From positions 2,294,001 to 2,358,000 of the forward strand of contig NC_068558.1 in the NCBI RefSeq assembly GCF_022201045.2: a stretch of DNA of 64,000 nt. The letters run 5' to 3'. Every line of letters begins with the position of its first letter. The stretch's first letter is position 1. Under the pieces are notes generated by a model. It saw only the letters and a program-made list of their open reading frames with translations. It was not told where the DNA came from and searched no databases. Below are positions 48,221 to 61,477 of the stretch, one piece after another. The position numbers and the translations under genes are program-made. This DNA comes from Citrus sinensis (taxonomy: Eukaryota > Streptophyta > Magnoliopsida > Sapindales > Rutaceae).

Positions 48221-49135
48221 GGGCTAATTTGGGATTGCGATTATTGATTAAATAAGCTACTTCTGCTATATAGATGCAAAAAGCAGCTGATTAAAAAAGC
48301 AGGTTGGTGTTTGATAAACTATGTTATTGCAATTGCTATGAGTTTGAAAAGCAGTATATATGTATTTGGTAAATATTGCAAATGTATTGTTCTATTATAT
48401 AATGATTAAAATAGACATAAGTTTAAATTACATTTTTATTTTTTTGGAGTATATTTAATGATATTTAGACATGTCTTTTTCTTTTTAAAATGCTTACAAT
48501 TACATGAAGTGAAAAAAAAATTAATATATTTGTTATATAAAATATGATAAAAATTCGCACTAATACATAATATAGATAAAATAAAAAAAGTAATATGCAT
48601 TACATTCATATTGAACTTGATGCAATAAACATATTAACTATAGTAAAAAAATATAAAGAGATTGAAAGTCATGGTTAATTTTCATGTGAAATTGTTCAAA
48701 GTTAAAAAAAAAATTACATAATTATATGCAAACCTTTTTTAATCTTATAATAGAAAATACAAAGAAAAAAATAAAAAAATATGAACTTTTTAGATCAAAA
48801 CTTTGATACTGAAGAGAATATACAATAGTTGTGGCGGTAATTTGATTGTAGTGGTAATATGATATTTAATGGCTTAATATTATGGTGTGTGGGAAAATAA
48901 GACATAATTATTATTTTTAAATATTAAGGTTATAATAGGAACTTTAAAAAGGTATGATAACTTATTTAATGAGTTGCTTATAAAAAATAACCAACTACCT
49001 GCTTTTAAAAGTTACTGTCAAAATAGAGAAAATTATTAAATAAGTAACTTTTATAAAATTTATCAAATACTATTTTTGTCACAAATTATAAAATAAACAG
49101 TTTATTGAGTTTCAACCTCAATCCCAAACGGGACC
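48221..49135. mobile_element. PIF/Harbinger-like MITE, about 0.9 kb
   Basis: The left end is GGGCTAATTTGGGATTGCG, and the right end is CTCAATCCCAAACGGGACC (reverse complement GGTCCCGTTTGGGATTGAG). TAA flanks both ends (48218-48220 and 49136-49138). Sub-terminal pairs such as TTAAATAAGCTACTT / AAATAAGTAACTTTTAT extend the inverted repeat. No transposase ORF. Confidence 0.6.
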
Positions 49136-49765
49136 TAAATACCGAACATATTAATATTTTTTGTACGACTTTTTGTGAGAGTTTGATTATTCAAAATAGA
49201 AGTGGCAATGTATGACTACATTAAACATGGTGTGCATGTTATCTACACACAAATAAAAAACTAGGGGGGGGGGGGCATTTGAAGCGTGATTATATTCTAC
49301 ATATTAATGTTATGATTACTAAATTTGAATGCTTAATTGAAATACTCAATGATATGTTATTAATTATTTAGTGACATGATTATGATATTAATTGATTTTA
49401 TTATTATCATTAAGTTATTATTTTTACAGCCTACTAAATAAATTACACATAAAATGTCACATTATTAAATATCCCAATAAAATATTTAAAGTGAGTAAGT
49501 AGAGCATTACTCTATTCTAAAATATTAGCGAGGGCAAATATATCTCTCTGAAGTGTACATATAAAGTCTTATTGTTACATGACATAAATTTCCTAATTAT
49601 GCTCAATAGACCTCTCAAAATGCTTAAAATGTATGAATTTATACTCCCACAAAACTCACATTGCAATATATTCGTATAATTATAACTTCAATAAATAAAT
49701 AAACAAACAAGAAGAGAATCTAAAAAAAGCTTATTAAAACTTTAATATAAAAAAGCTAAAATATA

Positions 49766-50363
49766 GGGCTCGCTTGATTATAGTTAAAAATGATGGGATT
49801 GAAAAATCAGTGTAAAATAATCTTTATCTCACGTTTTGTTTGTACATAAAAGTAGATGTGGGATAAAAATGATGGGTCCATCTCGTAATCCTAAATAGTG
49901 AAAAAAATTCAATCCCAAGGGGACCCCCTGGGTTTATGTTTTTTAAATTAAAATTTTATCCCACAACCACTCACAGGATTAAGTGATAAAAATCCCAAGT
50001 TTCTCTCTATTGCTATGAACTCTTTGCCAAAATCAATTGCAGAATATTATAACTTCAATGTTATGAGTTGCTGGACTAATGTTCATACTATTTTATCATT
50101 TTAATGAGTGTGACAAAAGAAAATGCAAAAAAAAAAAAAAAAAAACCAACAACAACACACGCACACAAAAACAACGAGCAACTTGTTTTCTTCAGCTTTT
50201 GGTGCAATAACTAATTTAAGATAAATAAAAAAGAATTAATTTGAGAAAATTAATGTAATTAGCTACTAGCCAATACCAGAAAATACCAAATATAAGATAG
50301 GATTATTATTGAAATTTGATTAACGCAATATTTTATAAATAATGTGCATACCAAATAGGTCCG
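49766..50363. mobile_element. Decayed relative of the 57175 Harbinger-like MITE
   Basis: Shared blocks in the same order as 57175-57771: GGGCTCG(C/T)TTG, AAAATGATGGGATTG, ATAGTG…, GGGATAA…, TTAGCTACTAGCCAAT, ATACCAAATATAAGA. The right end (ATACCAAATAGGTCC) is diverged. It is non-coding. Confidence 0.55.
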
Positions 50364-51904
50364 CACGTATAATATTATAAAAATAATAGGAAGGAAATAG
50401 TAAAAAATCCAAATACTGTATTCTGGTACCCAGTGTGGACCTACAAATTAGAGTACGAATTGTTTTTCTCTTTCACTCAATACGAAGCAAATTAATCAAG
50501 TCAGTTACGACAGGATTTGCTGAAGTTAAGATCCTTTCGTCGGCAAATATTATATCATGACAAATTGTAGGCGAAAGCAACGGATTCAACACTCGTGCAA
50601 CTTTTGCTAAGTTGGCATGGTAATAGTTCATAACAAAACAAAATTAATTCCGTGAGACCCTTTGCTTGCTTTAATCAGTAATTCTAATTCATAACCTTTA
50701 AAAACGATAAGAATGGTGATGGTAATTTCAGACGTCACTGGCATGCCCCGTTTGCCAAGCGCACAGTTTTTGCCTGAACTCCTGAATAGATGGCAAACTC
50801 CTCTCACGGGGCATGAATGAATTTTGATGGATTTTTTAGGAATAAGGCTGAGAATGGTAAAAATTACAACACAAGAGCAAGTTTTTTCACATCCCGTAAA
50901 AAGATTTAAAAGATGAGGGCTTTTGTTGGTTGGTTTTGCTGATTGGAGTTGGGTGTGCGTGTATGTATATATTAGTTATTATTTATCTACGCATATTTTA
51001 TTTTATTTTATAGTATTTCAATATGTTATTTTTTAATATATTAATGATGGTCGAATATCTAATACAAAGTAGATAAATGGGAGAATGAGTAAATTGATTT
51101 TCACACGAGATTCTCCATCTCTATCTCCATTATATTTGTTGGAGAATAAGCCAAATTTTAATCGGATGATGAATGGGGATGGCTTCTCCGCCTCTACCAT
51201 GTCTTGTCGTTATTATTTCTACAATAGTAAAGTGGCCATAGAGAGAATAGATAAATACAAATTTCATTAATAATTCTAATTTAAATTATTAATATGAAGA
51301 GGAAAAAAACAATTGATACGTCGCAAACGTTGAAATCATCACAAAAAGACACCGAGGTATCTTCAAATTGTTAATTAGTTTCAAAATCCATTATTGAGAA
51401 GAGATATTGACCCCGTTTCATACTTGTGAGTCAACATGTGATTATGTTGAGATTTAAAATTTTCGTTGAATTGCTGACACATAGCGTATTAATTCTTCCA
51501 GCTAAATCAAACTCGAAGCTACTGTTTGTTACCGCTACTGTTTGTTACCGCTACTCCAACGAGCAATTATGTGAACCAGAATATAATTAATTAATTATAT
51601 CAATAACGAACGATGGATGGTTACAAGCCATTAATTCTAATTTGACGTTTCAGGAATTTTTCGTGTAGCTGGGGAAGAGACCCATTCGATACTGAGTTGT
51701 CCAAATTTTTAATTTATAAATATTGTGCAATAAAATGATTGGGTATTAACTACAAGTACGTGAATGATTGGAAAATTAATAACCATTAAACATGGAGTGA
51801 GATTTGATGCTTTCAAAATTAAAATGAAATACAACTGTTAAAAAAAAGGAAATAAAATTTTAAGAGTAATACAAAATTTTCATTACTTCAAAAAACAAAA
51901 ATTG

Positions 51905-52340
51905 TTTTAATCCCTATAATTTTAGTTAACCATCGAGTTAGTTCAAGTATTTTTTAAATTATTTAAAAGGTTGGTGTTTTATATATGGTCCCATTATAAT
52001 TTATTTTTCAAAATTGTAAGTCAAATTTGTTCGACTGTTAAGTTATATCAGACAAAAATATGAATAGTTTGGAAAGTAATAAAGAGTAATGTTGTATTTC
52101 TTTTTTTTTAAATCAATTTTAAATTTTCCCACCTCCTACCACTTCTAAAAGAAAAAGCACGAGTAAAATATATTTTCAGAACATTTTTAAGTATTGAAAG
52201 AGGTGATTGAATAATATTTTAAAAATATATAGACTAATTATTTAGTTTAATAACAATTCAATCCTCTAATCATCCATATGAGCGTGGTTTTCACAATTTG
52301 TGGTTTACTTAAAATTATAAGGATTAAAGGAACATTTAGT
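51905..52340. mobile_element. Possible MITE with TTTTAATCCCTATAATTTTA ends
   Basis: The left end is TTTTAATCCCTATAATTTTA. The right end reads inward as CCTTTAATCCTTATAATTTT. The spacing of about 430 bp and absence of ORFs suit a MITE. Boundaries and superfamily are uncertain. Confidence 0.4.
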
Positions 52341-52524
52341 ATTACTTGAAAACATTAATAGAGTATACCGTAAAACTACGAAACTTGGGAAGCATTCTTG
52401 GTTGCTATGCTCTTCTTTATTGTCAACTTGGAAAATAGGATGTGGGTAAAAAGGAAATTACAAACAATGAAGAAATTCGTTATTATAAGGATTAATTTGG
52501 TAGTAAATAAATGTATTTTAAGAG

Positions 52525-52735
52525 TAACTCGGCCTTGGCCCAATGGTTAGGACCTTGTACTCACAACTGTGAGAGCAGCGGTTCAAGCCCCCGCGACGCA
52601 TGTAGGGATTTATTTCCTTCCTTAATTATTAAGTGAATGCAATTTTCTCTATTTCAAAATGTGAGTGGAGTAGACACCACTCGAATATTAAAGAGGGTAA
52701 AATCTGGGCAGTGCTATATAAGAATTAATGTAAAT
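52525..52735 (+). mobile_element. Possible tRNA-derived SINE
   Basis: TTGGCCCAATGGTTAGGACC resembles an RNA polymerase III A box, and GCGGTTCAAGCCC, about 40 bp later, a B box. The spacing is tRNA-like, but the flanks do not form an acceptor stem or complete cloverleaf. The downstream 150 bp are non-coding and AT-rich. This fits a SINE head rather than a tRNA gene. No target duplication was resolved. Confidence 0.45.
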
Positions 52736-54119
52736 TAGGCTCAGTAATTATCTGATTGTAAATGTCAGTTGTAAATCTCATATAATATGAGTTGTAATCT
52801 GAACATTAGTCTCGTGTAATTAAAAATATATATATATATTTTAAGATTGAGTTATTATTATACAAATAAATGTCTCTACCACCTTATTTTAAAATTGGAC
52901 TCTCTACTCTATTTTTACAATGATTGCCGGAGACTCTTGACTCGAGTAATCATTTCGTGTTAGCATACTTTTCTTCTTTTTCTTTTTTTAATAGATGCCA
53001 GCTACAAGCGTACTTAAAAACTAAAATTGATTCAATTGAAAACAACAGCCTCCTCACCTCCACGAACTTCACTAAAATTATCTCTTGTAATTGTATAACT
53101 GACCTTTCCATTTGCTTCCAGATCTTTTCATCAAAATCAATTCACATGCATGGAAATCAAACCGTACTGTCACCATCCCTCCAGAAGAAAGACACTTCAA
53201 GTTCGCAACCATCGATGCAGATTTAATATTTTTCTATGATAATTAATTAATAGCAGATTGGTCAATGGTCAGCTTTGATGGGCTCCGCTCCCATTCTGTA
53301 GCATTCAAATTCTGCAGTGAATGCACGGTACTCTCAAATGATCGATGAGATCTTATAAGAGAAGAAACATTTGCGGAGCTCAATCTATCTATTCCTTATT
53401 ATTATTATTATTAGTAGTAGTAGTAGTTATTATTCCCCTTGGCGCTGGCAAGAGACGGTAATTACTTAAATGGGACATACATGTGAACCAAGTCCCATCT
53501 TATTTGTACATTGGGATCAAAACTAAGATTAATTTTGAATCATTCAAAATCTCGTCCCTATCTTAATAGTTATCACTCAACTAAACATTTTAATTTTCAT
53601 TGATTAACAATATCTAATTTAAAATTTTCATATATGAAAATAATTATGTTTCTATTAACAACTGAAATAATGTTAAAAAGACATCTATAATGCAATTGAA
53701 AAATTAAAGAATATTAGATATTTATGATTACACAATTTAAAATTAATAATGCTAAAGAAAAACAATGTTAAATACATTGTCAGCTAAAATAATTAGGAGA
53801 ACCCGTCGAATCTCGCAATAAATCTCAATCTTGTCCCAAAATTAACAATAGTAATTGATTTTAATCTTGAATCTCGAATGTTTTTAAATTGAACCTAATA
53901 ATGTAGATTAATACCGTCCTCACTAGTATGGGATCACGAATCCAACTAAAGTCCAGAATAAAAAATTCATTCCGATAGTAAATACGGAAAATACATTTAT
54001 TTACTAGCCAAGACGTTGTTGGAGCACTGGCCTACCTTAACAAACCCATAAGTGTCTAAGATTTTATTAGCATAGGAATCAACTTCGCACCTTATCAAGT
54101 AGACATGCTATGGCAAGTC

Positions 54120-54128
54120 CTATAAATA
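54120..54128 (+). promoter_or_regulatory. TATA box of the second NPF2-type gene
   Basis: CTATAAATA lies about 60 bp upstream of the ATG at 54182, leaving a leader of only about 30 nt if transcription starts at the usual distance. Confidence 0.6.
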
Positions 54129-54181
54129 GCATGTGAATGAGTCATTAGCCTTGGAACTTTGAGCACTCTTTTCCAGACACC

Positions 54182-56222
54182 ATGGAGAAGAACAGTAAGA
54201 CAGCAGTTGTTGCGACAGATGATGAGCCTCAGCTCAACTACAGGGGATGGAAATCAATGCCTTTTGTTATAGGTGAAAAAAAAAGAAATTTAAAAGAATG
54301 AATATCAGCTGTTTTTCTTCACAAATTGTTTGATTCTAAATTCTGATCATACATATTTTAAAACGCAGGAAATGAAACTTTTGAAAAGCTGGGGACTACT
54401 GGCACTTCCTCCAACCTCTTGGTATATTTGACAACCATATTCAACATGAAAAGTATCACGGCAACAACTCTCATTAACATCTTCAGTGGTACCACAAATT
54501 TTGCCACCTTGCTCGGAGCATTCCTGTCCGATACTTACTTTGGCCGGTACAAGACTCTGGGATTCGCTTCTGTTGCCTCTTTTCTGGTACTGATTAATAG
54601 CACTCTTCCTATTTCCTCGTATGCACTTGTAAAGAAACTACTGTTGCATTTATAATATACTGTTGTTTTTACTTTTGAAGGGGATGCTTGTACTTTCTTT
54701 GACAGCAGCAATCTCAAAACTGCACCCACCTGATTGTGGAAATCAAGATTCTGGAGCGTGCCCTGGGCCAACACCATGGCAACTGGCTTTTCTGTTCACT
54801 GGGCTAGGACTGATGGTAATTGGAGCTGGCGGCATTAGGCCATGTAACTTGGCCTTTGGTGCTGACCAATTTAATCCCAATACTGAATCTGGGAAGCAGG
54901 GAATCACCAGCTTCTTCAATTGGTACTACTTCACCTTCACCTTCGCGATGATGATATCTTTGACAGTCATTGTTTACGTGCAATCGGATGTGAGCTGGGC
55001 CTGGGGATTGGGAATCCCTGCATTTATGATGTTCTTATCCTGTGCAATGTTCTTCCTGGGATCTAGACTCTATGCGAAAGTAAAACCAGAGGGCAGTCCA
55101 TTGGCTAGTACGGTGCAGGTCTTTGTGGCCGCAATCAAGAAGAGGCACTTGAAGTTACCAGAGGAACCGTGGCTCACCCTTCATAACCATATTCCAAAAA
55201 ATTGTATCAACTCCAAACTTCCTCATACTGGACAATTCAGGTAAAAAGATTCAAAATATTCTAGCTATTCGTTTAAAAGTAAAAAATTGTTTACTAACGA
55301 ACCAAAGTGATAATATTGGTTCAGGTGCCTGGACAAAGCGGCAATCATGACCCCTGAAGACCAAATAAAGTCGGATGGATCAGCAATCAATCCCTGGAGA
55401 CTAAGCAGTATGCAAAAAGTTGAGGAGGTAAAAGTCCTAATTCGAGTGATTCCTATATGGGCCTCAGCTATTGTGTACTATGTCGCTTTAGTTCAACAAC
55501 AGACCTACGTAGTCTTCCAAGCTCTTCAATCCGACAGACGCGTGGGCAATACCCATTTCAAAATCCCAGCTGCATCTTACGCCATCTTCTCAATGATTGG
55601 CCTCACAATTTGGATTCCTATCTATGACAGAATCATCGTTCCGAAGCTCCAACGATTGACGAAAAAAGAAGGCGGCATAACAATTCTTCAGAGAATGGCC
55701 ATCGGCATGATTCTTGCTATTTTCACTATGATTATTTCTGGCATTATTGAAGATAAGCGAAGATATTTGGCCCTTTCCAGGCCTGTGGGTTTAGAGCAAA
55801 GAAGAGGTGCAATATCTTCTTTGTCAGGACTTTGGCTAATACCTCAGCTGTCACTGATAGGATTTTCTGAGGCATTTACAATTATTGCTGAAGTTGAATT
55901 CTACTACAAGCAGTTTCCCGAAAACATGAGAAGCATTGGCGGATCTTTGACGTTTGTTGGGTTTGCAATATCAAATTATTTGAGTGGTTTCTTGATATCA
56001 ATGGTTCATAGATTTACAAAGGGTGCTTCCACTGGAGATTGGTTGCCCGAAGATCTTAACAAGGGGAGATTAGATTACTTCTATTACTTAGTTGCTGCAT
56101 TAGGGCTCTTAAATTTCGGCTTCTTTTTATTGTGTGCAAAGTGGTACAAGTATAAAGGGAGTGGTGACGGCGCCCCGGAAGTGGCCATGGAAAAGCTGAA
56201 TCCTGAAAAATCTCCAGTATGA
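54182..56222 (+). CDS. NRT1/PTR FAMILY transporter, NPF2.10/2.11 (GTR)-like
   Basis: Proton-coupled carrier of 588 residues, expected in the plasma membrane. Exons 54182-54272, 54369-54586 (218 nt), 54681-55240 and 55325-56222 join in frame. ExxEK is ETFEK at residues 33-37. The PTR signature is [20 protein letters not shown], followed by [20 protein letters not shown]. In the second half, [14 protein letters not shown] and [20 protein letters not shown] are conserved. The closest family members I recall are Arabidopsis GTR1 and GTR2 (NPF2.10, NPF2.11), which load glucosinolates. Relatives in plants without glucosinolates carry other glycosides or nitrate, so the substrate is open. It is the middle of a head-to-tail array of three. 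Confidence 0.94.
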
Positions 56223-57174
56223 AATAGAAAATAATGCAATATCATATAAAAGCTGAAAAGTTATACAACAGAATAACAAATATAATTCTAGGTTTCAACA
56301 ACTATATAATGTTATTGTATTAGACAAGGTTTTATTTTATGAATAGCTTGCGCTGCCCATTTCTCTGTGTAAATTATAATTAAGCACTGTCCGGAATCCG
56401 GATAGTGTGTTTGAGAAAATGTTGGACCCAAAAAAGCTTTTGACTTTAAAAGAATATTTAAGCTTGCACAATTAAGATCATATGAACAGGTGGATAACGG
56501 ACAAAAGATCGAGACCCAAGAATTAAAAATCTTGTACGCGACTTAATTTTAATTAATTAGGACACGCAAATTTCCACTTTCCAACTAATATATATAGAAT
56601 ACACTATACAGCGTTGTTTGAACAAAAAGCCAATAATTTCGTCTAGAACATCCTGTAGCTATTAGCTAACTAGCTAACAAAACAGGATGACTTGGTGAAT
56701 CATGATTCCTTCAGTCCACCGAATGGTGGGTCCCCACTCAACAGTTTATGTGTGCCAAAATTTGTACATTCTGAATCTCTCTGATGGGGTTGAATCCGAC
56801 TCTGATCATTTATATCTCTAATTTATGCCCTTTTCTATGTAACTCTTTAGATGTTTTCCTCTGACCTTTAATTGAACAAGTGAAAAAGGAATTCTAGTTT
56901 ATATAATTCTACAAACCCTTTAGGGTTGATTTGTGGATTAGATGCTGCCAGATGAAAACTTTTTGCTGCCTATTTGCTGTGATGCACAATAACCTCAATT
57001 ATTAATTAGAAACCAGTTGGTCCGTAAGATTTTAGGCCGATATCCACATGCATGGGATGAGGGAGGTAGTATCCTCCGTCTCCCACTTTATATTTAAGCC
57101 ATAAAGTCTATCAGATGTTATGTTTTAAAAATCAATCACTTTTTCGTAAAGAATCCCTTATCTTAATAGAATTA
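56223..57174. other. Intergenic DNA between NPF2-type genes 2 and 3, left part
   Basis: 3' UTR of gene 2, then unremarkable AT-rich sequence. No gene or repeat boundary seen. Confidence 0.4.
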
Positions 57175-57771
57175 GGGCTCGTTTGGTTTAAGTATAAAAT
57201 GATGGGATTGGATAAATTTAGGATAAAATTATCTTAATACAGAGTTTGGTACCCAAAAATAGTTATGAGATAAAATTAGTGGAGCCCACCATTTAGTCCA
57301 AATAGTGTCAAAATTTTATCACAAGGGGAGTGTGGGATAAGCTAAAACTTAGCCATAGGATAAGAAAAAAAAAGCCCAAAATTCCTCTCTATCCCTCTCA
57401 TAATTCTTGTTATGTTTATAATGATATTATTTAGTAAAATATAAGTTTAAAACTATAACATGTTAAATATAAAAAATTAAGGAAAGAATTTACATTTTTT
57501 AACAATTTTACCAATAATTACTAATTTAATTTAGATTACATTTCATGTCATTTTAAAATAAATCTAACATAATTTTGATAAATTAATATATAAAACATAT
57601 TATTAGTTACTAGCCAATCTCATGTCATACCAAATATAAGACATGATTATTTATAGTCCAATCCAACATTGCACCAAACATAATTTAGTATTATATATAA
57701 TCCAGTGTTATCCAATCCAATCCTATCTTATTCAATCTGATCCGATCAAATCCAACATACCAAACGAGCCC
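57175..57771. mobile_element. PIF/Harbinger (Tourist)-like MITE, well preserved
   Basis: Terminal inverted repeats GGGCTCGTTTGGT and ACCAAACGAGCCC are perfect over 13 bp. TTA flanks both ends (57172-57174 and 57772-57774), the hallmark target duplication of PIF/Harbinger. 597 bp, no ORF, with tandem TCCAATCCAATCC-type motifs near the right end. Confidence 0.85.
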
Positions 57772-57904
57772 TTAAGGACTAAACTGTATTGGAATGTATA
57801 TCCTTTTAATTTTTAAATTTATTTCTTACATTCAATAAAATAAAAGATCACCTATTAAAAAGAATATTCTTTAAAAATTCTCTCGATATTATTTCTAAGC
57901 ATAA

Positions 57905-58556
57905 ATAATATTTTGGATAAATGTTTATTCAATCATTATATTTTGAGTTAAGTGTCCGTTTAATTCCTATATTAAAAAAAAATCTCAAGACACCCATGTT
58001 TTTAAATTTGTTACACTCATACCCTTACTTTTTTTTCTTTTTATAATAATACATTTTCAACAATATTCTTAGAGATATTAATAAAAAAAGATAATTTATC
58101 AAATTAACCTTAAAAGTAATATAAAAATTTACACAAACGTTTATATTATTATTTTACTTTTAATATTAGTTTGGTTAAATAATTTTTTTTGTAAAAAATT
58201 ATTAATATGATTGTTGTAAGTATATTAAATATTGCTTTAGGTTGGCTTATATTAATTTATTTATAAATAATTAATAGTAAGATTATTACACATGTACAAA
58301 AAAAATAATTTTTACACTGATATTAATTGGTTAATTTACTAATAAATAATTATTGAGTAATTTACTAATTAAATTTTTTATAGATAAATTAATTAACATC
58401 AATAATATTAGTGAAAGGATATTATTATAATAGGAAAGAAAAAGAAGGGTAAAAATAAAATATATTTAATTGTAAGAATATTTTAAATTATTTTTTAAAA
58501 TATAAAAATTAAACAAATACTTAAATTAAAATATAAAAATTACAGAAATATTTACT
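57905..58556. mobile_element. Second copy of the 42650 MITE family
   Basis: The left end is AAATGTTTATTCAATCATTA…TTGAGTTAAGTGTCCGTTTA. The right end read inward is GTAAATATTTCTGTAATTTT…AATTTAAGTATTTGTTTAA. Internal CATACCCTTACTTTTTTTTC and its opposite …AGAAGGGTAAAAATA match the other copy. It lies 0.6 kb upstream of the third NPF2-type gene. Confidence 0.55.
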
Positions 58557-59172
58557 GATGATATTTTTCAAGCTATTATTACTTCAACGACGACAAAATG
58601 ATGGATATAATATGACAAAGGACTAGTGCTATCTGGCTAGTATCTGCACATGCCGCGTAAGAAAGCCCCAGAAAGTAATAATGAACGCGTCAATTTCTCT
58701 GAACTGGATGTTTACAAATTTGTGGAAAAATACAGAGCTTGTTTTCAATGGGCACGTGCATCAACATCAAACATTGAAAAGAGCTCCAAAAATAAAAAAC
58801 GAATCCCCGAGCAATTAATGTAATTATTGGACTTATATGATATCATAAACAAGAGTAGATATTGCCTTCCACATTTACCACTGATTGAGAAGGAGGCGGC
58901 ATAGAATTTTGCGGGTTTTAGCTTTTTTTTTCTTTTTTTTTTCAATTTCGGGCACTTGTTTCAGCTTTGACTGAAGTATTTGGTGGGTGGTCCCAATGAG
59001 ATGGTGGACGACAGAAGTGTTCGAGTCAGAAAATACTTGAGTAAAATGTGAGCAATGGGGTGAGGAAGGGTACAAAGTTCATCCTGTAGCTCTAGCAGCT
59101 TTCTACATATAACCCCATTGACAAGGCATACGTACTGTTTAATAATTACTGGTTATAACGCACCAATCCAGA
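58557..59172. promoter_or_regulatory. Upstream region of the third NPF2-type gene
   Basis: About 600 bp between the MITE and the ATG. A CATATAACCCC string near 59106 is a weak TATA candidate. An ACGTG core occurs at 58752. Opposite-strand Lys-rich ORFs here come from poly-T tracts. Confidence 0.35.
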
Positions 59173-61477
59173 ATGAAAGCAGCAGAGAAAGAAACGGTGG
59201 AGAAGAAAGAGAATGGAACCTTAGAGTTGGAGAAGATTTATGAGAATAGAACCATGGAATTGGAGAATGTTAAGAAAACTGTGGGAAACGATCATGATGA
59301 GCCCAAGATTAACTACAGAGGATGGAAAGCTATGCCCTTCATTATAGGTGAGCTGGAGTGGGCTGCTTGCTTCCTTCCTTCATGTTTCTTTTTTCTTTTG
59401 TTGTTGTTGTTGTGTTGTCTTTTTTTTTCTTTCCCAATTATTGTTGTTTTTACTGTTGAGTAACAAATTTCAGGTAACGAGACTTTTGAGAAGCTGGGAG
59501 CCGTTGGCACTTTAGCCAACCTGTTGATCTATCTTACTTCTGTGTTCAACATGAAAAACATTACAGCTGCAACAATTATCAACATCTTTAATGGCACCGC
59601 AAACTTTGGCACCATGATTGGAGCTTATCTTTGTGACACCTACTTTGGTCGCTACAACACATTGGGATTTGCTACGGTTGCTTCGTTTTTGGTACTAGCT
59701 TCTGCTCTTGAGCAGAGAGTTTCGGCTATTAAATTTTATATTGGTTACCATTTCTAGCTGAGCTAAGATATATTATTCTACTAACTGATCAGAAAATGAT
59801 ACAGACTTCGAATAAAAACCTATAACAATTTGAATTCTGTCAACCATATGGTACATTACATATTTAGTTGATATTCATGTGAATCTAATTCTTAATTTTT
59901 GGTGAAGGGGTTGCAAGCAATACAACTAACGGCGGCAATTCCAACTCTTCATCCTCCCCACTGTGCAGCAGAAAGTTCAACGTGCAAAGGGCCAACAGCA
60001 GGACAAATGGCATTTCTGTTGAGCGGGTTTGGACTGATGATAATAGGAGCTGGCGGCGTCCGGCCATGTAACTTGGCATTTGGAGCAGACCAATTCAATC
60101 CTAATACTGAATCTGGAAAGAGGGGTATTAATAGCTTCTTCAACTGGTACTTCTGCACCTTCACTTTTGCCCAGATGGTGTCTTTGACCCTCATTGTCTA
60201 TGTGCAATCCAACGTGAGTTGGGCTATTGGTTTAGCAATTCCGGCGTTGCTGATGTTGGTAGCGTGTGTCGTCTTCTTCATGGGCACAAAAATATATGTT
60301 AGGGTGCCAGCCACTGGCAGTCCAATGACCAGTGTGGCACAGGTCATAGTGGTTGCTGTCAAGAAAAGGCAGCTGAAGCAACCAGACCAACCTTTACTTT
60401 CTCTGTTTAACTATATTCCTCCAGGTTCTATCAACTGCAAGCTCCGTCATACAGATCAATTCAGGTAATTAACATCTAGCATTGTGCTTCTCGGTTGTCT
60501 CGCTCTCACTATAGATGTGAGTCATCGGAGCTAAGTTAACAACTTATTAATTTGTTATCAGATTTTTAGACAAAGCAGCGATGCTGACACCCGAGGACCA
60601 CATAAATCCAGATGGATCAGCGGCAAATCGTTGGAGACTTTGCAGTGTCCAGCAAGTGGAAGAAGTGAAATGCGTTTTGAGAGTAATTCCCACATGGTTT
60701 GCTGCTGTTATCTTCCATCTTATGATCAATCAGCAACATACCTATGCTGTCTTCCAAGCTCAGCAGTCCAATAGACGTCTTGGAAACACCAGCTTCAAAA
60801 TCCCAGCAGCATCTTATGTGGTCTTCATGATGCTTAGCATGACCATTTGGATACCTATTTACGACAGAATTTTTGTCCCATTTCTCCGAAGGCTCACAGG
60901 AAAAGAAGGCGGCATCACACTGCTTCAAAGAATGGGCATCGGTATAGGCATCTCCATAATAGCCATGCTAGTATCTGGGGTTGTTGAAGAGCACCGAAGA
61001 ACCACAGCTCTTACCAAGCCTACCGTCGGGTTTCAACCAAGAAGGGGTGCCGTTTCATCAATGTCTGGTATGTTTTTGATTCCTCAGTTTGCACTAGCTG
61101 GACTGGCAGATGCTTTTACTTCCATTGGACTAGTGGAATTCTACTACAAGCAATTTCCTGAGAACATGCGGAGCATTGGAGGGTCGTTATTCTTTTGTGC
61201 ATTGGCAGGTTCAAGTTATTTGAGCAGTTTATTGATAACTATTGTTCACCAAACCACACAAGGAGCAGCAACTGGAAATTGGTTACCAGAAGATCTGAAC
61301 AAGGGAAGACTGGATTACTACTATTACATGATTGCTGGCTTGGAGGTTTTGAATTTAGGATACTTTTTAGTATACGCTAGGTGGTACGAGTACAAAGAGA
61401 CGGGCACAGGCTCAGCTACTACCATTGAGTTTGAAGCGAATGGTGAGGCGAAGCAATCTGATAAAACTTTAGTTTAA
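59173..61477 (+). CDS. NRT1/PTR FAMILY transporter, NPF2.10/2.11 (GTR)-like, tandem paralogue
   Basis: Proton-coupled carrier of 621 residues. Exons 59173-59347, 59474-59691 (218 nt), 59908-60464 and 60562-61477 join in frame, with the same intron positions as the gene at 54182. The N-terminal tail is longer (58 residues before the first intron) and charged, with an approximate repeat ([12 protein letters not shown] / [11 protein letters not shown]). ExxEK is ETFEK at residues 61-65. The PTR signature is [20 protein letters not shown], and [14 protein letters not shown] and [20 protein letters not shown] are conserved. It is closer to the 54182 gene than to the 45680 gene, so the two GTR-like copies arose by local duplication. 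The ATG at 59173 is the first in frame; M28 (in NRTMELENV) is a possible internal start. Confidence 0.94.

Larger units (their letters stand above)
47663..54181. other. 6.5 kb intergenic DNA rich in MITEs
   Basis: No protein gene supported. It contains the separately listed elements at 48221, 49766, 51905 and 52525. Poly-A tracts occur at 47865-47890 and 50126-50146. An 18-bp imperfect tandem repeat (ACTGTTTGTTACCGCT twice) lies near 51520-51555. ORFs at 51085-51270 and 52924-53226 have no recognised features. Confidence 0.4.

Noticed and set aside
52540..52610. tRNA gene candidate
   Set aside because: A-box-like and B-box-like motifs exist, but no acceptor or anticodon stem pairs, so it is better read as a SINE head.
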